A DNA stretch of 7,073 nucleotides from Nitrospirota bacterium (GTDB lineage: Bacteria; Nitrospirota; 9FT-COMBO-42-15; HDB-SIOI813): contig JACROQ010000190.1 of assembly GCA_016214375.1 (NCBI GenBank), positions 1 through 7,073 of the forward strand, in the 5' to 3' direction. Numbering within the stretch: the first letter of the stretch is position 1; each line of letters starts with the position of its first letter. The notes under the pieces are model-generated. The model was not told where the DNA came from. It ran no database searches and was given only the letters and a program-made list of their open reading frames with translations. Positions 1 to 5,866 of this stretch are shown in pieces. Position numbers and translations under genes: made by a program.

Positions 1-1574
1 CCCCTCCGATAGGTATCATAATGGAGATAGAGGTGGAGATTGTCCTCTTTGGATTTCACGATGTCATGGATGGAGTGTACCCCCTCACCACCATGCCCCC
101 TGTTATTATCTGCAGATATCTTTTTATGATAGAACTCGGGTCTTCTCGCAAGGGTATTCAGGAGATTTGAAAATGAGGGCCTATGGTCGAGCTCTGTGAG
201 CATCCCCCCTTTATGGGTATCAATCACAAGGGATATCTCCGGCATCGTAACAACCAACTCTTCACTTCCGTCGCAGTCAAAGTCAACGGCCTCCAGCTCT
301 ATCCAGTTCTTGCTCTTGTGCCGTGCATCATCTGCTATCCGTTCTGCCTTTATGAGGTGCCGATATACCGCCGCCCTGAGGTGTCCCAGGTAGAGCCCTC
401 CGAATACCCCATGCCAGTAGGGACAATTCACCTGACCTCGCCATAATTCTATAAATGCCTCGTAGATATTCTGCGGAAGACCCTGACCCTTCCTGGCAAC
501 ACACGCTCCTATATAGGCCGGGGTCAAGGTTTGATCTTGACCGTCAAGAAGCCGCACTACTTTATTGCTGACGCGAAGCATCTTCTTGTGCATATTATTT
601 GCCTCTGGATATTTTTCAAGGAAATTCCTCCAGAAGCCGCCGCGTAAGAAGGGGACGTAACGTCTGTCGTTACCACTATTGCGCACCTCATTCAAGACCT
701 CTTCAAAGAGGCTGCCGCTCTCTGTAGGGAGAGACCACTCCATCATCTCCCGGTAGGATGCCGTCGGTATATACACCCGCCCGTGGGGCCGGACATCTTT
801 AAAGACGCCGCTTAAGGTCGTGATGTTAATCCAGGAGGATTCATGGGTTAATGTCTCAAAGAAGCGTTCGAGCCATCGCTGATTATAGACCCAGTCGTAG
901 GTCTCGGGCCAGAGACCGAACTTCTCTCCGTCGTCGCCGTAGACCAGTACCCGGTCTCCTTCTTCGGTGGCAAGGTCTCTGAGGTACTCTATGGTCTCAT
1001 GAGGTTCCCTGAAAGGGATTGTATATCTGAGCCTCTCACTGGACGGGAAGAGATAGACCACCTTTCCTTCATCTTCCGTAGAATAGTAACCGTAGAGCTG
1101 GTGTTCAAGGAGGCCGGCATAGCGGAAGTGGGTATCATCCACGACTAAATATTTAATACCTGCATCGTGCAGGATGCTCGGAAGATGTGGTTCCCATATC
1201 CGCTCAGTAAGCCACATCCCCTGAGATTCTGTGTGGAATTTGTCCTTGATATATTCCGTCAGCATGCTGATCTGTCCTATACTATCCCTTCGGGGGATCA
1301 CGCATAAGATGGGCTCATAAAAACCTCCGGTCATCATCTCGACCTGTCCTTTTTCTACCAGCCCGGCGATCCTTTTCAGCAGCTCTGGTCTGTTGTTCTC
1401 GATCCACTCGAGGAGGCTGCCGGAGTAGTGGAGTGTTACCCGTATTTGTGGAAACCTCTCCAACATATCGATAAATGGCCTATAGCTCTTTTCATAGGCC
1501 TCCTTAAAGACATGGTCAAAGTTGTCCACCGGCTGATGGAAATGTAGCGCCATGGCAAAGTTTATCTTCTTCAC
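1..1574 (-). CDS. GH57 4-alpha-glucanotransferase / alpha-amylase, C-terminus cut off by window edge
   Basis: Glycoside hydrolase family 57 enzyme, most like the 4-alpha-glucanotransferase of Thermococcus litoralis, which moves alpha-1,4-glucan segments between chains in the cytoplasm. The frame is open for 524 codons with no stop before the window edge. All five family motifs are visible: HFHQP (residues 11-15), GFYEP (84-88), WLTERIWEP (121-129) with the expected nucleophile Glu124, GDDGEKFG (213-220) with the expected acid/base Asp at 214 or 215, and NCPYWHGVFGG (383-393). After the catalytic barrel and helical middle domain, a C-terminal beta domain of the DUF1926 kind begins near residue 425 (DFDCDGSEE, LARRPEFYH). 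Compared from memory with the roughly 660-residue Thermococcus enzyme, about 130 residues are missing off the window. A segment near residues 340-378 looks longer than in that enzyme. The GTG start at 1574 has GGAAG six bases upstream (1581-1585), follows an in-frame stop at 1611-1613, and lies 23 bp after acylphosphatase. Alpha-amylase activity is possible, so the exact specificity is inferred. Confidence 0.93.
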   Translation of the reverse strand, partial: MKKINFAMALHFHQPVDNFDHVFKEAYEKSYRPFIDMLERFPQIRVTLHYSGSLLEWIENNRPELLKRIAGLVEKGQVEMMTGGFYEPILCVIPRRDSIGQISMLTEYIKDKFHTESQGMWLTERIWEPHLPSILHDAGIKYLVVDDTHFRYAGLLEHQLYGYYSTEDEGKVVYLFPSSERLRYTIPFREPHETIEYLRDLATEEGDRVLVYGDDGEKFGLWPETYDWVYNQRWLERFFETLTHESSWINITTLSGVFKDVRPHGRVYIPTASYREMMEWSLPTESGSLFEEVLNEVRNSGNDRRYVPFLRGGFWRNFLEKYPEANNMHKKMLRVSNKVVRLLDGQDQTLTPAYIGACVARKGQGLPQNIYEAFIELWRGQVNCPYWHGVFGGLYLGHLRAAVYRHLIKAERIADDARHKSKNWIELEAVDFDCDGSEELVVTMPEISLVIDTHKGGMLTELDHRPSFSNLLNTLARRPEFYHKKISADNNRGHGGEGVHSIHDIVKSKEDNLHLYLHYDTYRR

Positions 1575-1597
1575 AGAATTCTTCCGATTTTTATAAC

Positions 1598-1873
1598 CTA
1601 TCTCCTGACCTCAAATATGAAAAATTCCCCGTGATAAGGTTCATGCTGGATCTCTACAGATTCAACGCTCGCTGCCGGGGGGCCTGAGTGACACCATTGG
1701 ACCAGCTTTTGGATGGCCTCATCTTCTCCTTCAGCGACTACCTCCACCCGGCCATCTCGCAAGTTCTTTACAAAACCGGTCACTCCGGCAGATTGAGCTG
1801 CCTGCCTTGCTGAGTCTCTGAAGAAAACCCCCTGGACCCTCCCGCTGATGTAAAGGTGCACCCGGGTTTTCAC
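1598..1873 (-). CDS. acyP: Acylphosphatase
   Basis: Small cytoplasmic acylphosphatase that hydrolyses the carboxyl-phosphate bond of acyl phosphates (1,3-bisphosphoglycerate, acetyl phosphate, carbamoyl phosphate). From the chosen start it is 91 residues, normal for the family. The phosphate-binding signature GRVQGVFFR ends in the catalytic Arg19, and GFVKNLRDGRVE supplies the catalytic Asn37. Later positions such as WCHSGPP also match the family. I chose the GTG at 1873 because GGGGA lies seven bases upstream (1881-1885) and the protein then begins directly with the conserved first beta strand. A longer frame starts at ATG 1897 and adds eight residues. That ATG sits inside the palindromic repeat, has no visible Shine-Dalgarno site, and its extra residues look unlike the family. 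The gene stands between phosphofructokinase and the GH57 enzyme, which suggests a housekeeping role in glycolytic flux, but this is inference. The function is confident; the start is moderately so. Confidence 0.9.
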   Translation of the reverse strand: MKTRVHLYISGRVQGVFFRDSARQAAQSAGVTGFVKNLRDGRVEVVAEGEDEAIQKLVQWCHSGPPAASVESVEIQHEPYHGEFFIFEVRR

Positions 1874-1880
1874 TCGAAGA

Positions 1881-1885
1881 TCCCC
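1881..1885 (-). promoter_or_regulatory. acyP: Shine-Dalgarno site supporting GTG start of acylphosphatase
   Basis: GGGGA on the minus strand lies seven bases before GTG 1873. It is about eight bases downstream (in transcription) of the palindromic repeat, so the hairpin would sit directly in front of the ribosome site in the mRNA. Confidence 0.6.
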
Positions 1886-1892
1886 GTTTCCT

Positions 1893-1963
1893 GTCATTCT
1901 GAGCGAAGCGAAGAATCTGATTAATCCGGTGTGTCAGACCCTTCGCCTTCGGCTCAGGGTGAC
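1893..1963. repeat. Second, decayed copy of the palindromic element between pfk and acyP
   Basis: Two inverted units, 1893-1920 and 1934-1963, are separated by a 13-nt loop. The left unit matches the left unit of the copy at 3086-3113 at 26 of 28 positions. Both units have the GTCA end and a 5-bp closing stem (ATTCT/AGAAT and ACCCT/AGGGT). The long outer repeats are mostly gone; at most a weak trace of the right one remains near 1970-1984 (GATTTTCAAGCTC). The left edge contains the ATG at 1897 that would lengthen acylphosphatase by eight codons. No U-tract follows the hairpin on the minus strand, so it does not look like a standard intrinsic terminator. Confidence 0.8.
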
Positions 1964-1988
1964 ACGCTGGATTTTCAAGCTCTTCTTC

Positions 1989-3017
1989 TCACCCGAAGAA
2001 CGTGCTGGCTATCTCGTATATATCCATGTCTATGGTCTTTGACCTCGTTACACCCTCCTCTAAGCTTACAGCGATTATCTTATTTCCTCTGAGGGCGACC
2101 ATCTTGCCAAAATCCTTTTTCTGGATGAGTTCGACTGCTGCGATCCCATAACGGGTAGCCAGTATTCTATCAAAGGCAGTAGGGCTCCCGCCGCGTTGAA
2201 GATGGCCCAATACCACATCCCTGCACTCATAGCCGGTCTTCTTCTCGATCTCTTCACACAGGAATTTACCAACACCTCCGAGCATGGCATGACCGAAGGC
2301 ATCTTTCTTGGTGTCTTTAGTCACTATCTTTTCAGCCTCTGCCAGGACAGCCCCCTCAGCGACCACAATGATGCTGAATGTCTTGCCGACACTGTGTCTC
2401 CTCTTGATACTGCTGCACACCTCATCGATGGTAAAAGGTTTCTCAGGGACAAGGATATAATCTGCCCCCCCGGCAAGGCCTCCATAGGTCGCGATCCAGC
2501 CGGCATGCCGCCCCATGACCTCTACAACGAGGACCCTGTGATGGGATTCTGCGGTGCTGTGCAGGTTATCGAGTGCGTTCATGACAATGTTGACGGCGGA
2601 GTCAAAGCCAAATGTGAAATCCGTGGCAGAGAGGTCATTATCGATGGTCTTGGGGATCCCGATGGTATTCACTCCTTTGCCGTATAATTTGTAGGCGACG
2701 CCGAGGGTGTCATCCCCGCCGATGGCCACCAGGGCATCAATCCCTGTGCGTTTTATGTTTTCTATCACCTTCTGCGGACCGTCTGCGGTTGCAAAGGGGT
2801 TTGTCCTGGATGTGCCCAGGATAGTTCCGCCCAAGTGCAGTATCCCTGAGGCCGTCTCTGCAGTCAGGTCTTCATAGTTGAGCTCTATGCGTCCCTTCCA
2901 TCCATCCCGGATCCCTACCACCTCATAACCTAATTTTACTGATTTTTTCACCACGGCCCGGATAGCCGGATTAAGGCCAGGGCAGTCACCCCCACCTGTC
3001 AGGATTCCAATCTTCAC
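1989..3017 (-). CDS. pfp: 6-phosphofructokinase with pyrophosphate-type active site
   Basis: Phosphofructokinase family protein of 342 residues, which interconverts fructose 6-phosphate and fructose 1,6-bisphosphate. Visible motifs in order are the phosphoryl-donor loop GGGDCPGLN (8-16), GTSRTNPF (68-75), GGDDTLG (100-106), PKTIDND (122-128) with catalytic Asp126, MGRHAGW (168-174), PE (191-192) and GHLQRGGSPTAFDR (271-284). Two positions decide the phosphoryl donor. The residue matching E. coli Gly104 is Asp103, and the one matching Gly124 is Lys123. Asp/Lys here is the known signature of pyrophosphate-dependent enzymes (EC 2.7.1.90), whereas ATP enzymes have Gly/Gly. The protein is short like the actinobacterial mixed-substrate group rather than the long plant type. 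A pyrophosphate enzyme is reversible and could serve both glycolysis and gluconeogenesis. The start is GTG with a strong AGGAGGGG site seven bases upstream. Automatic annotation may call it pfkA. The family is certain; the donor is a strong inference from two residues. Confidence 0.95.
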   Translation of the reverse strand: MKIGILTGGGDCPGLNPAIRAVVKKSVKLGYEVVGIRDGWKGRIELNYEDLTAETASGILHLGGTILGTSRTNPFATADGPQKVIENIKRTGIDALVAIGGDDTLGVAYKLYGKGVNTIGIPKTIDNDLSATDFTFGFDSAVNIVMNALDNLHSTAESHHRVLVVEVMGRHAGWIATYGGLAGGADYILVPEKPFTIDEVCSSIKRRHSVGKTFSIIVVAEGAVLAEAEKIVTKDTKKDAFGHAMLGGVGKFLCEEIEKKTGYECRDVVLGHLQRGGSPTAFDRILATRYGIAAVELIQKKDFGKMVALRGNKIIAVSLEEGVTRSKTIDMDIYEIASTFFG

Positions 3018-3024
3018 AGATATA

Positions 3025-3032
3025 CCCCTCCT
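3025..3032 (-). promoter_or_regulatory. Strong Shine-Dalgarno site of phosphofructokinase
   Basis: The minus strand reads AGGAGGGG here, seven bases before the GTG at 3017. It is the strongest ribosome binding site in the window, it fixes the non-ATG start, and it lies just outside the palindromic element that fills the rest of this gap. Confidence 0.85.
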
Positions 3033-3048
3033 TTCGATAATTCTTACA

Positions 3049-3213
3049 GCAGGATTAGAAGGCTGTTGGAAAAGTCCTTTTACCTGTCATCCTGAGCGAA
3101 GCGAAGGATCTGACTCCTACGGAAAACAAAGGGTTATCAGATTCTTCGTCGCCTTCGGCTCCTCAGAATGACAGAGTGTCAGACTTTTTCAATAACCTGT
3201 TAGAAAATCCTGC
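3049..3213. repeat. Complete palindromic REPIN/MITE-like element between glgA and pfk
   Basis: This stretch fills almost the whole gap and folds back on itself at three levels. The core is a pair of inverted units, 3086-3113 and about 3137-3172, each starting (read inward) with GTCA and carrying a 5-bp closing stem, ATCCT/AGGAT and ATTCT/AGAAT. Around them are 17-nt inverted repeats, AGGCTGTTGGAAAAGTC (3060-3076) and the complement of 3182-3198, matching at 14 of 17 positions. Outside those is a perfect 8-bp inverted pair, GCAGGATT (3049-3056) and its complement (3206-3213), ending right at the glgA stop codon. A direct repeat TTAGA (3055-3059 and 3200-3204) could be a target duplication, although the outer inverted pair argues for wider ends. 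There is no coding potential. On the mRNA it would form a long stable hairpin between glgA and pfk. Its exact borders are uncertain. Confidence 0.8.
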
Positions 3214-4707
3214 CTAACGGTTTTTAACTTTTCCAGTACTTTTCTTGTATAACTTTACATACGCATTCGCCGATCGCTCCCACGAAAAGTCGGACTTCAT
3301 TCCATTGACCATTAGCCTTTTCCACTGTTTATTGTCCTTGTAGATGGAGAGTGTCAGGAGGATCGCCTTTAATAGATCCTCTTCGCTGTAATGGCGGAAC
3401 AGAAAACCCGTGGCCTTGTCACTGATGATATTGGATGGCGTATAATCCGTGATGGTATCGGCAAGCCCCCCTGTCCTATGGGCTATTGGCACAGTGCCAT
3501 ACCTGAAGCTGTAGAGTTGACTCAGTCCGCAGGGTTCGTATTTAGAGGGGATCAGAAAGATGTCTGATCCGGCCTCTATCTTGTGTGCCAGTGTATTATC
3601 AAAGAAGAGATTGACAGATATCTTTGCCGGGTATCTTGCGGCAGACCGTTTTAAGCTGTCCTGGTATTTGGGTTTGCCTGTCCCCAGGATAACCACCTGT
3701 ATCTCCAATTGCATAAGCTCATCCATGATCTCAAGCAGGATGTCAAACCCTTTTTGATCATCCAATCTGGATACCATACCTATGAGGGGGACATCTTTTA
3801 TCGGCAGGCCGCAATTCTTCTGGAGGTCTTTCTTGCATCCCTTTTTCCTGGAGAGAGATCTGAGACTGTACCTGGGAACGATATGCGTATCTTTTGAAGG
3901 GTCCCATTCGGTATAATCAACTCCGTTCAGGATGCCATAGAGGTCATCCCTCCGTTCTCTGAGCACCCCATCCAGGCCATAGCCCTTCTCCTCGGTCTGT
4001 ATCTCCCGGCTGTAGGCAGGGCTTACCGTATTGATAATATCAGAGAAGACAATACCCCCCTTGAGCAGGTTTATCTCCCCGAAATATTCAAGCCCGTTGA
4101 TATCGAATAGCGGCCATTTGAGGCCGGTAAGGGGAAATTTATCCCGCACAAACAACCCCTGATAACCCAGGTTGTGGATGGTGAGGAGGGCGCCGGTATC
4201 TTTATAAAAGTCTCTGAGGTCTTTGTCCTCCTGGGCAAGGGTCTTTAAATAAACCGGAATAAGCGCCGTCTGCCAGTCATTGCAATGGATGACATCAGGC
4301 CTCCAGCCCAACTCCTTGATAGAGCGTAGCACTGCCATGGAGAAAAAGGAGAATCGCTCAAGGTTGTCCTTATAGTCTTTCCCATCCTCCTGATAGATCC
4401 CCTTCCGGTCAAAATATTTATCGTTGGAGACGAAATAGAGAGGGACATCGCTGCGGTGTAATCTCCCCTCATAGAGTCCACACTCTTCGTTCCTCCCACC
4501 TATTCTCAGGGTGACTGAATCAATCACCTTCTTCAGATCTACAGAGGTATCTGATACACAGGCATATTTTGGTGTGATCACCCGGACCTGGCATCCAATT
4601 TCTGTGAGTGCCTTAGGCAGACTGCCTGCGACATCTCCGAGCCCCCCTGTCTTAGAGAAGGGGGTCACCTCCGAAGAGCAGAATAGTATGTTCAGCTTCT
4701 TATTCAT
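3214..4707 (-). CDS. glgA: Glycogen synthase (GT5, ADP-glucose type)
   Basis: Glycogen/starch synthase of glycosyltransferase family 5, 497 residues, close to the usual bacterial length of about 480. It extends alpha-1,4-glucan chains from ADP-glucose in the cytoplasm. The GT5 N-terminal Rossmann domain shows SSEVTPFSKTGGLGDVAGSLP with the nucleotide-sugar-binding Lys19 in the KTGGL motif, then HCNDWQT (141-147) and TIHNLGYQG (176-184). The hinge and C-terminal GT-B domain show LNGVDYTEWDP (260-270), GMVSRLDDQKGFD (310-322) with the expected Arg314 and Lys319, and PSKYEPCGLSQLYSFRYGTVPI (387-408) with the expected catalytic Glu391, followed by RTGGLADTI. Nothing is truncated. The ATG lies only 5 bp after the stop of the upstream protease gene and has no recognisable Shine-Dalgarno site, so translation probably depends on ribosomes finishing that gene. 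ADP- rather than UDP-glucose is the family expectation, not shown directly. Confidence 0.97.
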   Translation of the reverse strand: MNKKLNILFCSSEVTPFSKTGGLGDVAGSLPKALTEIGCQVRVITPKYACVSDTSVDLKKVIDSVTLRIGGRNEECGLYEGRLHRSDVPLYFVSNDKYFDRKGIYQEDGKDYKDNLERFSFFSMAVLRSIKELGWRPDVIHCNDWQTALIPVYLKTLAQEDKDLRDFYKDTGALLTIHNLGYQGLFVRDKFPLTGLKWPLFDINGLEYFGEINLLKGGIVFSDIINTVSPAYSREIQTEEKGYGLDGVLRERRDDLYGILNGVDYTEWDPSKDTHIVPRYSLRSLSRKKGCKKDLQKNCGLPIKDVPLIGMVSRLDDQKGFDILLEIMDELMQLEIQVVILGTGKPKYQDSLKRSAARYPAKISVNLFFDNTLAHKIEAGSDIFLIPSKYEPCGLSQLYSFRYGTVPIAHRTGGLADTITDYTPSNIISDKATGFLFRHYSEEDLLKAILLTLSIYKDNKQWKRLMVNGMKSDFSWERSANAYVKLYKKSTGKVKNR

Positions 4708-4712
4708 AGAGT

Positions 4713-5840
4713 TTATGTGTTACTCAGATCCGCCTTCAACTTCAACATCTGCATGATGTTGCGCTGGCTGATGATTCCAGCAACCTTCCCGTCTTCCATG
4801 ACCACAAGGCGGCCGTGCTGACTCTCCACCATCCTGTTCAATGCCTCAATGGCGCCGCTCCCGGGTGAGATCGTAAAGTCAGGCAGATCCGCACACATTA
4901 TATCCTTAACAGATTTATAAGGCCACTCCTCTTTCTTGACATCCTTAATATCATGCAGCGATACAATGCCCACGAGCCTATCCTCCAGGACCACCGGAAA
5001 GCTGTTGAACCGGTAACGGAAGAAGAAGTCATTGACGATCCTGTCGAGGGGCATATTTTCAGAGACAACGATGACGGGTGTTGTCATTACATCACGGACC
5101 GTTACGGAGGAGAGGGCGCGATGCAGCAGTGTCTGCCGGTATCCTTCGTCTGCCGCCTGTTGCAGGAATATGCCGATGAAAATAAGCCACAATCCGCCGA
5201 TAAATGCCCCCTGGAGGATATCCCATAATCCGATGATTATCAGAAATATGGCGAACCCCTTGCCTATACGGCTTGTAATCAGGGTTGCCTTACCTATGTT
5301 CCCGGTCCTCTCCCAGATAATGGCCCTGAGGATTCTCCCCCCGTCCAGAGGGAAGCCCGGGATGAGATTAAATATGGCCAGGATCATATTTGTGTTTGCC
5401 AGGAAATGTGCGATTGCCATCAGAGGGGAGGCCGGCATAGCCTGGTCCTGGAAGTAGAGGATGCCCCAGAATGCCCCCGATAAAAGCAGGCTTAATGCAG
5501 GCCCTGCAGCGGCTATCTTCATCTCACCCCTGGGCGTCCGTGACTCGCCGAGCATATGAGCAATGCCGCCGAATACGAACAGGGTGATGCTCTTGATCGT
5601 GATCCCCTGTCTCTGGGCAACATAGGAGTGTGCCAGTTCGTGCATTAGTATGGAGGTAAAAAGGATAAAGGCGGTCACAAAGGCCATTCCCCACTGGGCC
5701 AGTGGGGAATAGTAGGGTCCCATCTGTGGAAAATAATTCATCGCAAGGGTCGAGACCACGAGGGAGAACACAATAAACCAGGTGTAGTTGATATAGATGG
5801 GTATGCTTAGTACTGTGATTAGTTTAAAACCGTTAGCCAT
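4713..5840 (-). CDS. Site-2 protease (peptidase M50) with two C-terminal CBS domains
   Basis: Integral-membrane zinc metalloprotease of the M50 site-2 protease family (SpoIVFB-like), 375 residues, which cuts substrates within or next to the membrane. Hydrophobic segments lie near residues 8-32, 50-72, 108-130, 140-162 and two more between 195 and 228. The zinc site is complete: HELAH (67-71) gives two His ligands and the catalytic Glu68, and NLIPGFPLDGGR (158-169) gives the Asp166 ligand. FVFGGIAHM (88-96) is the family's usual loop. Two CBS domains follow at about 249-301 (RDVMTTP start) and 311-369 (VKDIM start). Such domains commonly bind adenine nucleotides, so activity may follow energy state. 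An in-frame stop nine bases upstream makes ATG 5840 the earliest start. No good Shine-Dalgarno site is seen. The gene follows the flavoprotein by 26 bp and precedes glgA by 5 bp. The substrate is unknown. Confidence 0.93.
   Translation of the reverse strand: MANGFKLITVLSIPIYINYTWFIVFSLVVSTLAMNYFPQMGPYYSPLAQWGMAFVTAFILFTSILMHELAHSYVAQRQGITIKSITLFVFGGIAHMLGESRTPRGEMKIAAAGPALSLLLSGAFWGILYFQDQAMPASPLMAIAHFLANTNMILAIFNLIPGFPLDGGRILRAIIWERTGNIGKATLITSRIGKGFAIFLIIIGLWDILQGAFIGGLWLIFIGIFLQQAADEGYRQTLLHRALSSVTVRDVMTTPVIVVSENMPLDRIVNDFFFRYRFNSFPVVLEDRLVGIVSLHDIKDVKKEEWPYKSVKDIMCADLPDFTISPGSGAIEALNRMVESQHGRLVVMEDGKVAGIISQRNIMQMLKLKADLSNT
5686..5710. repeat. 25-nt perfect palindrome inside the site-2 protease gene
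   Basis: Two perfect 12-base arms (left arm ATTCCCCACTGG) flank a single central G. The site lies within codons of about residues 44-52, in the segment leading into the second membrane helix. It may be chance, a protein-binding site or an mRNA hairpin (10-bp stem, 5-nt loop). The sequence is unrelated to the intergenic palindromes. Confidence 0.6.
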
Positions 5841-5866
5841 TGATAATCAGAAAAAAAGGTATCTCT

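Noticed and set aside
183..446. 87-codon open frame on the plus strand
   Set aside because: It is antisense to the GH57 gene, whose minus-strand frame is open throughout and carries the conserved catalytic motifs. No promoter, ribosome site or domain supports the plus-strand frame.
1893..1963. Hairpin as an intrinsic transcription terminator between pfk and acyP
   Set aside because: The stem is strong, but the minus strand continues CAGGAAACGGGG with no run of T, and the element recurs with the same core elsewhere. A repeat explains it better, though an effect on transcript stability is not excluded.
2196..2687. 163-codon open frame on the plus strand
   Set aside because: It lies wholly antisense to the phosphofructokinase gene, shows no family motif, and is best explained as a shadow of that gene's codon pattern.
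3182..3198. T-run beside the large palindrome as a terminator for a plus-strand transcript
   Set aside because: No plus-strand gene exists to terminate, and the T-run is part of the inverted terminal repeat.
5032..5457. 141-codon plus-strand frame opposite the protease gene
   Set aside because: Its sequence is the complement of membrane-helix and CBS-domain codons and contains no recognisable domain.
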